This document shows, in pieces, positions 25,243 through 34,173 of a DNA stretch of 64,000 nucleotides (its first letter is position 1; every line of letters starts with the position of its first letter). The position numbers were made by a program, and so were the translations under genes. A model generated the notes under the pieces. The model made no database searches, was not told where the DNA came from, and was given only the letters and a program-made list of their open reading frames with translations. Origin of the DNA: Chthoniobacteraceae bacterium (GTDB taxonomy: Bacteria > Verrucomicrobiota > Verrucomicrobiia > Chthoniobacterales > Chthoniobacteraceae); assembly GCA_947476255.1 (NCBI GenBank), contig CANJPY010000009.1, forward strand, positions 1 to 64,000, given 5' to 3'.

Positions 25243-26961
25243 TCAATGCTTTTTCATAGGCAGCAATAGCCGGGACAAGGTTGCGGGAGCGTGATGCACC
25301 TTTTCAGTAGCAACCACACTTTGTGCGCCCGGCCCGCCCATGGGGCCGGCACCCGTGTTGGAATTACGATCATAGAGCGGGAACAGGGATCCGCAGATGT
25401 CCACACGCAACCGATGTCCCGCTGGAATGGTTGCTGCCACCGGTCCAAGATCGACGCGAATCTCGTACACCTTTCCATGCTCCATCGAGGAAGGAGCGGT
25501 CAACGAATCCCGAAACCGCCCACGCAGAATTCCCATCGCGAGATTCTGCGCGAAGCCGTCAGGACGTACCGCCACGAGTTTGACGGCCCAATCTGCATCG
25601 GCGGTGTCGGTAGACACAAACAGTCTCGCCTCAGGGTTGCCGGCGAAAACAAGCGGCTCCTTTAACACATCGCCCGAATACACCAGGACGTCGTCGCGAT
25701 CTTCAGTGCTCTGCTGATCCACCGGTCCCCAGACAGCCGCATGTAGAGGGCGCTTGGGCGTGACCGGGCTCGCCGGAACAGGGTTGGCCGGGTCGGCGCG
25801 GAACTGGTCTGAGGGCTCCGCCTGCTGGGGCGGCTCGCTGCTCAACCGGCCGCTACCAGACCGTGTATTCGCATTGCCCAAGGAGCGCAGGTAAAATGAG
25901 GTTGTCGAAAACCCCTCGGGGGGCCACGCCTCAGACTCCCTCCAGACGTTGTCGCCCATGGAGAAGTAACGCACCGGTGGGAATGGTTTTGCGAGGGCGC
26001 CTGGATCCTGTTTTAGAAACCGCTCGAACCAGTCGAGCTGAAGTGCTGCGGTGTCGACAAGGGCCTCCGCCCCAAAATCGATTTCGCCCACCACACTTTT
26101 ACCCACACTTCCATGATCCCACGGGCCGAGTACAAGCCGCTGCTGAAGGCGTGTTTTCGGATTGCGCGCTGTCTCGCGCATCACTTTGAAACTGTCCACG
26201 GATTCACGCGAGAAAAAGTCGTAATAACCCACCACATGCAGCGCAGGAAGTTCGAGCTCCGGCAATTGGGGCGTAAGGTTGAGGCGGGTCCAGAAACCGT
26301 TGGGCTCGGGGTGCGTGAGAAACCCCTTCAGCCAGGGAATCGGCCACCCGATTTTTTCGTCCATGCCACTGAGCGGAAGATGCAACAGCGTCGAATCCCA
26401 CTCAATGGGTTTTGCGTCCGCGGGTTTTGTGCCGTTCCCCGCGGCCCACTTTGCGATGAGAGAGAGCCGCACGGCGCCACCAAGATAGAGATTTCGATAG
26501 AAACTGCTCCACGTCGCCTGAGGCGCAATGGCCACAAGCCCGGGGGGCTTTTCCACAGCAGCCTGCCATTGGACCGCTCCGACGTAGGATCCGCCCATCA
26601 TTCCGACTCGCCCATTGCTCCAAGGCTGGCGGGTGATCCATTCGATCGTGTCGTAACCGTCCTGCCCTTCGTTATCGTAGGGAACCAACACACCTTCGGA
26701 AGCATTTGTCCCACGGCAATCCTGCAGAACAACGGCGTATCCAGCCGCCACTAATTTTTCTGCAGAACCCTTCGCACGGCTTTTGTTGTAAGGCGTGCGC
26801 ATCAAAACAACCGGCGCCTTGGCTTGGGCAGAATCTCTATAAACGTCCGTTCCGAGCTGGATGCCATCGCGCATGGGCACCTTGAGCGTATCCACGCGCA
26901 ACTCGGCTCGAGCCGGTATGCATACCGCAAAGAAAACGAGTACGAAGCCGATTGTTTTCAT
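25243..26961 (-). CDS. CocE/NonD family secreted hydrolase
   Basis: A 572-residue S15/CocE-type serine hydrolase with a signal peptide (cleavage after ARA). The nucleophile elbow is GGSYVG (GMMGGSYVGAVQWQAA). The oxyanion Tyr is in RTPYNKSRAKGS, and QDCRGTNASEG is the typical strand. The C-terminal jelly-roll domain (GHRLRVDICGSLFPLYDRN) is complete. Relatives hydrolyse acyl esters, glutaryl-7-ACA or X-Pro peptides; the substrate here is unknown and probably extracellular or periplasmic. It lies 12 bp after the GntR/FadR-type regulator and just before the PSD1 gene, so it belongs to their operon. Confidence 0.92.
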   Translation of the reverse strand: MKTIGFVLVFFAVCIPARAELRVDTLKVPMRDGIQLGTDVYRDSAQAKAPVVLMRTPYNKSRAKGSAEKLVAAGYAVVLQDCRGTNASEGVLVPYDNEGQDGYDTIEWITRQPWSNGRVGMMGGSYVGAVQWQAAVEKPPGLVAIAPQATWSSFYRNLYLGGAVRLSLIAKWAAGNGTKPADAKPIEWDSTLLHLPLSGMDEKIGWPIPWLKGFLTHPEPNGFWTRLNLTPQLPELELPALHVVGYYDFFSRESVDSFKVMRETARNPKTRLQQRLVLGPWDHGSVGKSVVGEIDFGAEALVDTAALQLDWFERFLKQDPGALAKPFPPVRYFSMGDNVWRESEAWPPEGFSTTSFYLRSLGNANTRSGSGRLSSEPPQQAEPSDQFRADPANPVPASPVTPKRPLHAAVWGPVDQQSTEDRDDVLVYSGDVLKEPLVFAGNPEARLFVSTDTADADWAVKLVAVRPDGFAQNLAMGILRGRFRDSLTAPSSMEHGKVYEIRVDLGPVAATIPAGHRLRVDICGSLFPLYDRNSNTGAGPMGGPGAQSVVATEKVHHAPATLSRLLLPMKKH

Positions 26962-26973
26962 AAACTACATTCT

Positions 26974-27675
26974 TTAAATGGCTTTTAATGAAGCAAGATC
27001 CATGTCTTCTCCAGCAGCGAGAATGTGCGTCCGCATCGCCTCCCGCGCAGCCGCGGCAGAACCACGCTCAATGGCCTCGAGTATCTGCGCGTGATGTTCA
27101 ATCGCCGTCTGCTTCCCGATACGTCCGATCGTACGCAGGCGACTGGCAAGCCCGATTTCAGCCAGCGAATCCAGCAGGAGACGATAAATCAGATTGCCGC
27201 TGGCATCGGCAATGGCATGGTGCATCGCAATATCTGCTTCAATCGCTGCGGCATTGTCGGGCGAGGACTCCAGCTGCTCATGCACACCGCGCAGCGTCCG
27301 AATGTGTTCCTTGGTGGCGCGCTCTGCGGCAAAGGCGGCCGCGTCTGGTTCGATGGAAAGACGCGTTTCATTCAACTGCTGCAGACGCGCGCCCACATCC
27401 GGAATGAGGAGCGACAGCGAATCGCAGAGCGGCCGATGAAGCTTATTCACCACTTTGATTCCTGTGCCGTGCTGAATCTCCAGCATGCCCTGTTGCTCGA
27501 GCCGCTTGGTGGCCTCCCTGACCACAGTCCGGCTCACTCCCAGCTGCTCGGCAAGGGATCTCTCCGCTGGAAGCCAGCGCTCCTCGAGAGAAGTGGTCCC
27601 ACGAATCAATTCGGCCAACTGCTGGCAAACGCCTTCGACCAACGAGACAGGACGCTGAAGCGCGGTAATATTCAT
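26974..27675 (-). CDS. GntR-family regulator, FadR subgroup (FCD domain)
   Basis: A 233-residue regulator. The N-terminal winged helix (about residues 10-75) contains LPAERSLAEQLGVSRTVVRE. The C-terminal helical FCD domain has DIAMHHAIADASGN and IEHHAQILEAI, providing the Asp/His metal-ligand set seen in this subgroup. FCD regulators bind carboxylates or sugar acids. It is the first gene of the regulator-CocE-PSD1-DUF1501 operon and is divergent from a PfkB kinase. A palindrome at 27746-27760 resembles FadR/PdhR-type operators and may be its own site. Confidence 0.93.
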   Translation of the reverse strand: MNITALQRPVSLVEGVCQQLAELIRGTTSLEERWLPAERSLAEQLGVSRTVVREATKRLEQQGMLEIQHGTGIKVVNKLHRPLCDSLSLLIPDVGARLQQLNETRLSIEPDAAAFAAERATKEHIRTLRGVHEQLESSPDNAAAIEADIAMHHAIADASGNLIYRLLLDSLAEIGLASRLRTIGRIGKQTAIEHHAQILEAIERGSAAAAREAMRTHILAAGEDMDLASLKAI

Positions 27676-27745
27676 AAACTGGGGCAGCTAAAAAATGCAG
27701 TGCACAGGACGGCGTCAAACAGGCAAGAAAAGAGGCGGCAAGGTA

Positions 27746-27760
27746 GGAGGTCTTACCACC
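27746..27760. promoter_or_regulatory. candidate GntR/FadR-type operator
   Basis: GGAGGTCTTACCACC is an imperfect palindrome (GGAGGT/ACCACC, one mismatch, CTT spacer). On the minus strand it reads TGGTAAGACC, matching the core of the PdhR-type box of the same regulator subgroup. It lies 71-85 bp upstream of the regulator start in a 297-bp divergent region, which is a normal place for autoregulation and for control of the pfkB-type gene. Confidence 0.5.
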
Positions 27761-27972
27761 TTCAACCTCGCTGAGGCACGTTTTATTAGCTTTCTAATCC
27801 GAAATCCGTCGAAATTTAGTCTTTTTCCGGACACGGCCACGAAGCTGCGTGCTAATTCCACGGCGGCGGACAGCCGAACATCGAATTCCCAACCTCCCGC
27901 CATGTCCGTTCTTTTCGCTACGGTACTACTGGACAAGGTCTGCCACTGTCTCCGATTCTGCGGTCCGATTTC

Positions 27973-28851
27973 ATGCGTCACCCCATCCTGTTGTCGTTTG
28001 GCGAAGTGCTGTGGGACCTTTTTCCGGAAGGCCCCCGTTTTGGCGGCGCCCCCGCGAACTTTGCCTGCCATGCAGCGGTTCTCGGCGGCAATGTCACGAT
28101 GCTGTCAGCCGTTGGACGCGATTCAAGAGGCGGCCGAGCGCTGGATATCCTGAGGAGCTTCGGCATTGATACGACGCTTATCCAACAAACGGAACAAGGT
28201 CCAACGGGCGAAGTGCGGGTGACCTTAAACGCCGACGGGTGCCCCTCCTTCGTGATTGAAGATCCAGCGGCATGGGATTTCATTGACTGGCCCGACGCGG
28301 TTGCAGGGCGCCTCAACCAAATTAATGCCGTTTACTTTGGCACGCTTGCCCAACGGCACGAAAAGTCGCGGACGACACTTCAACACCTCCTAGCGGCAGC
28401 CAGGTCCCGAGAGATTCACCGCGTTCTTGACGTTAATCTTCGTTTGCCATTTTACGATGAGTCTCTGATCAAACAGAGCGTGGCAGAGTGCAGCGTCCTA
28501 AAGTTAAGCGATGAGGAACTTCCCGACGTCGCACGCGCCTGTAGCATACCTCACGCTGAAAACCCGCTCCAAGCACTGCGTGCCCTTCGCGAGCAAAACC
28601 AACTTGCACTGGTAGCCATGACACGCGGTGCAAACGGAGCAGTGCTCGTCTCAGAATCTGAAACCGTCGAACACCCGGGGATAGCAACCGAGGTTATAGA
28701 CACGGTTGGGGCCGGTGACGCCTTTGCAGCTGCGCTTGTGATCGGCCTTATCCGCGGCGTTCCCCTCGAGCGAATCATCGACATCGCCTGCAAAACCGCC
28801 GCCGAGGTCTGCGCACAAGCGGGAGCGGTACCTGACCTTGGTGCCAACTAA
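27973..28851 (+). CDS. PfkB-family sugar kinase (fructokinase-like)
   Basis: A 292-residue ribokinase-fold kinase. The N-terminal block FGEVLWDLFPEGPRFGGAPA with NFACHAAVLGGNV is typical of fructokinases. The C-terminal signature DTVGAGDAFAAAL (residues about 243-255) supplies the anion hole and catalytic Asp. It phosphorylates a hexose, probably fructose, with ATP in the cytoplasm. It is divergent from the FadR-type regulator and may be under its control. No transporter gene is nearby. Confidence 0.9.
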   Translation: MRHPILLSFGEVLWDLFPEGPRFGGAPANFACHAAVLGGNVTMLSAVGRDSRGGRALDILRSFGIDTTLIQQTEQGPTGEVRVTLNADGCPSFVIEDPAAWDFIDWPDAVAGRLNQINAVYFGTLAQRHEKSRTTLQHLLAAARSREIHRVLDVNLRLPFYDESLIKQSVAECSVLKLSDEELPDVARACSIPHAENPLQALRALREQNQLALVAMTRGANGAVLVSESETVEHPGIATEVIDTVGAGDAFAAALVIGLIRGVPLERIIDIACKTAAEVCAQAGAVPDLGAN

Positions 28852-28962
28852 GGGAGGTGCGTTTTCGCGCGAGGAGCCACAGTCAGCCAACTTTCGCAAC
28901 CACAACGGCCCTCCCCCCTTGCTGCAAGGCCCTGTTTCCTGTTACTATGGAAACTGTTCCCC

Positions 28963-29265
28963 ATGAAAACCATCGAACTGCTTTTACTGCTCACCGCAGC
29001 GGGCGTATCCGTACAAACCGCCTCTGCCAAAGGAAAAAAGGACACCTCGGTCAGCGGCACCTACGGCTGTGCTAAATTCGACGTCAATGTAAACGGTGTC
29101 CTGGATCCAGACGAAGTCGCCGCACTCCGAAAAGCATTCGCTGAGGGAGATGCAGCGCTCAAACCCCTGGATCTCAATAATGACGGCAAGCTTGACGACG
29201 CTGAAATAGCTTTGATCAAACTGCCCAAGGCCAACAAAGAAAAGAAGAAGAAAAAGGACGCCTGA
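28963..29265 (+). CDS. secreted EF-hand pair protein
   Basis: A 100-residue protein with a signal peptide (residues 1-24, cleavage after ASA) and two EF-hand-like Ca2+ loops: DVNVNGVLDPDE, in which the D-x-N-x-N-G-x-L-D pattern is intact, and DLNNDGKLDDAE. It ends in a Lys-rich tail (KANKEKKKKKDA). Such short exported EF-hand proteins are common in Planctomycetes and Verrucomicrobiota. Calcium binding is inferred from the loops; function is unknown. No operon partner is obvious. Confidence 0.82.
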   Translation: MKTIELLLLLTAAGVSVQTASAKGKKDTSVSGTYGCAKFDVNVNGVLDPDEVAALRKAFAEGDAALKPLDLNNDGKLDDAEIALIKLPKANKEKKKKKDA

Positions 29266-29398
29266 GGGCCGCTCCTCGTGTCGAACTGAAGTCCTATTGC
29301 CCCAAGCACCCTGACGCGCTCAAGGGAGTTTGGGGTTTCTGCCATTCGTTCCTGTTCGAGGCTGTGTTCTGCGTTATGCTCAGGCAGAGCCACCCATC

Positions 29399-30583
29399 AT
29401 GACATTCAGCGAACTAGGAATCTCCGCACCTCTTGTTTCCGCACTTGCGAAGCAAGGCATCTCTGAACCAACTCCCATCCAAGGCCTTGCCATTACCGCA
29501 ATAGCCGGGGGACAGGATGTGTACGTGCATTCCGAAACCGGTTCCGGCAAGACGCTCGCCTACCTGCTCCCGCTGCTGTGCCGCTTGGATCTTAAGTCTG
29601 AAACCACCCAAGTCGTCATCGTCGCCCCCACCCATGAACTTGCGATTCAGATCCAGCGGCAATGTTGCGACCTTTCCCAGAACGGTCCCCTTCCGTTTCG
29701 AACCCTGTTGCTCATCGGAGGAACATCGCTGGACAGACAGATAGAGAAACTCAAAAAGAAGCCCCACGTTGCAGTGGGCTCGCCAGGCAGGATCTGCGAA
29801 CTCATGGAAATGGGAAAGCTCAAGGCGCATACGTTTAAAGCTGTCGTGCTGGACGAAGCCGACAACCTTCTCGATGACAGGAGCCTCGCCAGCGTGCGGA
29901 GCCTCATTCTCGCAACTCCCAAAAGCCGACAACTCATTTTTGTCTCGGCAACCGAACAGGTAAGGAGTTCCCGGGAAATCTCGGCCTTGTCGCCCGAGTG
30001 TCAACTGATCAAGCCCGAAGCTGCGCCACTCAACCCCAACATCGATCACCTCTTTACCGTGTGTGAAGAGCGGGACAAACCGGATGTCTTGCGCAAGATG
30101 ATTCACGCTACGGACCCGCAACGAGCGCTGGTGTTTGTACACCGCAATGCAACCGCTGAAGTCATCGCGTCAAAGCTCGGCCACCACAAAATTTCCGTCG
30201 TTGACCTGCATGGCGCGTTTGAAAAGGCAGACCGAAAAAAAGCGATGGATGATTTCCGTTCTGGCAAGGTACGGGTTCTTATCGCCTCGGATATCGCAGC
30301 CCGTGGCCTCGACATCCCAGGAGTGACTCATATTTTCAACCTGGATGCGCCCTCCCAAAGTCTTGCCTACATCCATCGCGTTGGACGCACCGCACGCGCA
30401 GGGGCGAAGGGCACTGCCATCTCGCTTTTTAGTGGCCCGGAATGTCGACTGGCGCAGCGGTATCAAGAGGAACTGGGCATCGCCATGCAAGAGGTCCGAC
30501 TCCGCGAGGGACGCTTAATCCCTGTGGAGGAACCACGACAGCGGCCGTCATACCGGCCGGGCGACTCAGGTTCCATCCAGTAG
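29399..30583 (+). CDS. DEAD-box RNA helicase
   Basis: A 394-residue DEAD-box helicase. It has the Q motif (GISEPTPIQ), motif I SETGSGKT near residue 47, Ia APTHELAIQ, II LDEADNLL near 152, III SAT near 184, and motifs IV-VI including ASDIAARGLDIPGV and HRVGRTARAG. Only a short tail follows the helicase core, so it has no RNA-binding extension of the CsdA/DbpA kind. It should unwind RNA duplexes in ribosome assembly or mRNA decay. ATG 29399 is preferred over an in-frame start at 29330 because it directly precedes the Q motif. Confidence 0.95.
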   Translation: MTFSELGISAPLVSALAKQGISEPTPIQGLAITAIAGGQDVYVHSETGSGKTLAYLLPLLCRLDLKSETTQVVIVAPTHELAIQIQRQCCDLSQNGPLPFRTLLLIGGTSLDRQIEKLKKKPHVAVGSPGRICELMEMGKLKAHTFKAVVLDEADNLLDDRSLASVRSLILATPKSRQLIFVSATEQVRSSREISALSPECQLIKPEAAPLNPNIDHLFTVCEERDKPDVLRKMIHATDPQRALVFVHRNATAEVIASKLGHHKISVVDLHGAFEKADRKKAMDDFRSGKVRVLIASDIAARGLDIPGVTHIFNLDAPSQSLAYIHRVGRTARAGAKGTAISLFSGPECRLAQRYQEELGIAMQEVRLREGRLIPVEEPRQRPSYRPGDSGSIQ

Positions 30584-30595
30584 CCCGGTCCCCTC

Positions 30596-31075
30596 CTACA
30601 GGAGAGACTTCACACGGTATCTCACCTGCTGCTTTCCAAACTGTAACTTGAACATTTCGTTCAATTTCCTTCCACTTAAACACTGCCCCAAGGGCGAGCT
30701 TGGATTTAATACAAGGATTTCCTCGCCCTCAGCGACAAGCTCTGTCCCGCCGGCAAAAGGAACCAGAAAATACCAAGCATCATCGTCCACGCCTTCCAGT
30801 TCCACGAGAGCGCCAGAGGCGATGGATTCCGTAGGATTAAAATCCCTGCACTGAAAATTCTCCAACTCCTCAAGCGCTTGGTAAACCTCGGCGGCCTGCC
30901 GCGTCTGCCCCTCCGCGAGGTAGGATGCTTCCAAAGCCCGGGTGTCATATTTATTCTCCGCTTTGTTCTGTTCGTGTGTCGCCTCTTCATGTGCGGCTCG
31001 GGCCGATCTCTCAAAAACTTCGATCCGCGCAGCAAGGCGCACTTTGAGTTGTTGGAGAAGCGCAACTTTATTCAA
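30596..31075 (-). CDS. GreA/GreB-like transcription factor
   Basis: A 159-residue protein whose N-terminal half is an acidic coiled coil containing ATHEQNKAENKYDTRALEAS, a hallmark of a GreA/GreB-related family seen in many Proteobacteria. The C-terminal half resembles the Gre FKBP-like domain (IASGALVELEGVDDDAWYFL, LGQCLSGRKLNE). It probably binds the RNA polymerase secondary channel, although the acidic tip pair of true Gre factors cannot be placed with certainty. The start is TTG 31075, chosen because the N-terminus matches the family length. It is convergent with the helicase gene, 13 bp apart. Confidence 0.78.
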   Translation of the reverse strand: MNKVALLQQLKVRLAARIEVFERSARAAHEEATHEQNKAENKYDTRALEASYLAEGQTRQAAEVYQALEELENFQCRDFNPTESIASGALVELEGVDDDAWYFLVPFAGGTELVAEGEEILVLNPSSPLGQCLSGRKLNEMFKLQFGKQQVRYRVKSLL

Positions 31076-31371
31076 GGGGAGGGATGGAGTGATAATGGAC
31101 GCTCAAGGTTATCTTTCGATCCATCCTAGGCTGTCCCCAGCCCCACAGCAACGCTCGACACACCATTCACCGCCCTCTTCGAATCAGCCCTCTTCTCATC
31201 TTCGTTTCCGGGGTCAACCGATTTGCGGAGGCTCGAACAAACCGCGCAGTGCAGGATAAAAACCGCTGCTGGTGTCCAATCTACCCACAGAGCTTTTTTC
31301 AAGGGTAGTCTTTCTCAAGCCAGACCAAACAGTGCTGGAATCTCGAGCCACCGCCCGGGTTTTTATCCCGT

Positions 31372-32775
31372 TTAAAACTGGAAGTATATGAATTCAGCCC
31401 GCGTCGCGCCGAATGCGAGCAGGACGGTCAGATAAACCGCGTAACCTGGGATAGCCCAGCCTTCGATGTCTGCGGCGAGCCACCGCTCCCGATACCGGGA
31501 CAGGTAAACATAAATCAAGGTCGCGATGGGTATTCCGATCAGCGCAAACTCTTTCTCTCCATACACAGCACCACCCAGGAAAATCGCATGTAACATGTCA
31601 CCGGCACCGCCGAAGGTCGGCGAACGGAAAAAAATTCTCGTGAAAGTAATGAGACAAAAGACACTCGCGATCCGAACAACACGCTCAAGCATGAGCATAT
31701 CCTGTTCGCGCTTCATGGGAACACCCCGGAACTGGTACCAGGCGCGTTCTAACAGCAAGAAAGTGCCGTTTAACGCTCCCCAAACCACAAATGTCCAGTT
31801 TGCCCCGTGCCACAAGCCCCCGATGAGCATGGTCAAAAACAGGTTCCGGTAAGTCACAAGATCCCCTCCCTGACTTCCTCCCATGGGTATATAAAAATAG
31901 TCTCTCAACCACCTCGAAAGACTGATGTGCCAGCGGCGCCAGAAATCGGAGATACTCACGGCCAGATAAGGCTTGTTAAAGTTACGTGGCAGCTCGAAGC
32001 CGAGCAACCGCGCACAGCCGTGGGCGATATCGGTATACGCTGAAAAATCGAGATACACCTGCATGGAGTAACCGAAAACGGCCACAAGGCAGGCCCAACG
32101 GTTATGAGCGAGGGGATTGGCAAACACCTCTTCGATGAACGGAGCAAAATTATCTGCCAGAAGCACCTTTTTGCCGAACCCTATCGCGAGAAGATGAAGC
32201 GCCCTCTGCCCATCGACGAGCGAGCAGGTTCGCGGCGCCGAGATCTGGGGCAAGAACTCGCTGGCACGGACAATCGGGCCGGCGATGAGTTTGGGAAAGA
32301 AAAACAAAAAGCTCAGGTACTCAAAGAAGCTTTTTTTGGGCTTTAATTCGCCGCGATAAACATCAATCCCATAACTGATGGTCTCGAAGGTATAGAAGGA
32401 AATCCCAAGTGGGAGAACGATGTCCAAAAATGGCGGCCGCCACGAACTCGCGGTCCAAGAACTCAACCACCCCAGAGTACTAAGCGCCATCTGTGTGTAT
32501 TTGAAGAAAAGCAGGCTGCCTATAGAAAATACCAAGCTCGCCACAAGCCACGGTTTGCGGCCCTCCTTCGTGGGCAGAGACGCCATTTTGAGCGCCAGAA
32601 AGTAGTCCAGCACGGCGGTGAACAGGAGCAGCAGAATGTAGACCGGACTCCAACTCGCATAAAAAACGAACCCAGCCGCAAGCAAGGCCCCGTTTCGGGC
32701 ACGGAGCGGGAGGAGCGCATTCAAGCCGAGGACTGCGATGAAGAAGTAGATAAAAGTCAGCGAATTAAAAAACAT
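31372..32775 (-). CDS. MBOAT-family O-acyltransferase (AlgI-like)
   Basis: A 467-residue multipass membrane protein of the MBOAT family. The conserved catalytic His lies in LIGGLWHGANWTFVVWG near residue 320, preceded by WRRWHISLSRWLRDYFYIP, the AlgI/DltB signature. It moves acyl groups, usually acetyl, across the membrane to polysaccharides. It is the second gene of a two-gene unit with an SGNH-like protein 18 bp upstream, the normal pairing for glycan O-acetylation. Which polymer is modified is not visible. Confidence 0.93.
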   Translation of the reverse strand: MFFNSLTFIYFFIAVLGLNALLPLRARNGALLAAGFVFYASWSPVYILLLLFTAVLDYFLALKMASLPTKEGRKPWLVASLVFSIGSLLFFKYTQMALSTLGWLSSWTASSWRPPFLDIVLPLGISFYTFETISYGIDVYRGELKPKKSFFEYLSFLFFFPKLIAGPIVRASEFLPQISAPRTCSLVDGQRALHLLAIGFGKKVLLADNFAPFIEEVFANPLAHNRWACLVAVFGYSMQVYLDFSAYTDIAHGCARLLGFELPRNFNKPYLAVSISDFWRRWHISLSRWLRDYFYIPMGGSQGGDLVTYRNLFLTMLIGGLWHGANWTFVVWGALNGTFLLLERAWYQFRGVPMKREQDMLMLERVVRIASVFCLITFTRIFFRSPTFGGAGDMLHAIFLGGAVYGEKEFALIGIPIATLIYVYLSRYRERWLAADIEGWAIPGYAVYLTVLLAFGATRAEFIYFQF

Positions 32776-32793
32776 ACAAAGCTCCTCGCTTGG

Positions 32794-33897
32794 CTAATTG
32801 GGTTTCCCTTCAACGCTGCCTCTCGCGGCTTTCTCCAATGCCGCACACACGGCGGGAATGGTTCGCAATTTGACCCCCAGTTTTTCCGAATACGCTTCGG
32901 CTGCTGTACGATGCATGTGACCAGGATCCCCAAATTCGTGGTTGTCTGAACCGAAGGCGGCATCGCAGACAAAATCGGCCCCCTCCTCCGCCGCAATTTC
33001 CTGCACCCATTTTCTCCAAGCACGATGAAAGTCCTGAGTTGCAAGGTTCTCTTGAAACCACGGAGCCACTGGCAGTTCAAGAACCACCACATGGACCCCC
33101 GCACGCCTCGCCGCCCGCAGGAGGTCGCGAGCCGCTTCGGTGCGCAAAGTGCTGAGGCGTGCTGTGCGGTATTGGTGAGCATAATCTGCAGCACTGCGCT
33201 CGAAGGCGTCCTGCCAGCGGAGCACATTAAAGGGTGCATAACCACGGTCGGCGTGAAGATACTCGCGCGCTGGCAGCAGCGGCGTATAACCGAGTTTTAA
33301 GACGCGCCTTTGCACGTGCACCGCCAGCCAGGCCATCCTGTCAGTGAGGTTCTTCATGACCCGCTTTAAAACCACCCTCTGGCGATACGGACCAAACAGC
33401 TCTGCCGTAGTAATATCCAAGAGCATTTCAAACGGCGCGCGGTTGCGCCACAAAAGCGGAAGGTCGGATAGGGTAAGCTGTTCGACCCGGTTGTTTTTTC
33501 GCTCCTCATTAAAACTCAACGGATTGGGAGCCCAAAGAATCACGGCCGGGGGCACTTTTTGGTTCAGTAGCCCGTTGACGACAAAACTCGTGTGGTGGAG
33601 TGCATCAGTTCCATCGACGGCAAAATTGTAGATATTTACAGGAGTTTCGATCGCCTCCCCCAAACGCGCAGGGGACAAACCGGCGTGCGCTCTGGAATCG
33701 CCGACAATGGCAATCCCGAGCGGCTGTTTGATGTTCGTTAATGCCGTCCAAGCTGGGCTGGTTGGGTCGCCAAACAAATGCAATGCCTGTGCGATCGCCC
33801 AGAATAAGCCAAGAACCTTGGCCACCGCTGCGACCCCGTTCGGGAGCCTGTGTGAGGGCTTTGCTGAAGGTGGCGAGCCGAGGGTTAGTGAATTCAT
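32794..33897 (-). CDS. SGNH/AlgX-like acetyl-transfer partner protein
   Basis: A 367-residue protein with a single N-terminal membrane anchor (about residues 25-45) and an SGNH-type domain facing the periplasm. Block I is IVGDSRAHAGL (Ser nucleophile near residue 69). A C-terminal DPGHMHRTAAEAY contributes the Asp-x-x-His pair. It is encoded immediately before the MBOAT gene and probably finishes the acetyl transfer to an exported glycan, as AlgX/AlgJ or PatB do. Sequence similarity to characterised members is too low to name it. Confidence 0.78.
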   Translation of the reverse strand: MNSLTLGSPPSAKPSHRLPNGVAAVAKVLGLFWAIAQALHLFGDPTSPAWTALTNIKQPLGIAIVGDSRAHAGLSPARLGEAIETPVNIYNFAVDGTDALHHTSFVVNGLLNQKVPPAVILWAPNPLSFNEERKNNRVEQLTLSDLPLLWRNRAPFEMLLDITTAELFGPYRQRVVLKRVMKNLTDRMAWLAVHVQRRVLKLGYTPLLPAREYLHADRGYAPFNVLRWQDAFERSAADYAHQYRTARLSTLRTEAARDLLRAARRAGVHVVVLELPVAPWFQENLATQDFHRAWRKWVQEIAAEEGADFVCDAAFGSDNHEFGDPGHMHRTAAEAYSEKLGVKLRTIPAVCAALEKAARGSVEGKPN

Positions 33898-34173
33898 GCA
33901 GTGATCTATTCATTGCATCGTTTCAGATGAATTTAATGCCGTAGTGTCAAACCCCTAGCTTGTTCGCATTTATTGCGCCGGCATTGCGTTCACAGGGAAC
34001 GGCCCCTCACCTGCCGCCTTAATGCCGGGTTAGGCGTCCTGTTGGTGCCCCCCGTGGCAATGCCTATCAAGGACCGGGGGCGAATCACAGTTTGCGCAAC
34101 GACTCCGACTCCGAGAAGATCACAGGGCACCCCACAAAAAGATCTAAAAAACAGACAACAACTTCGTAAAACT

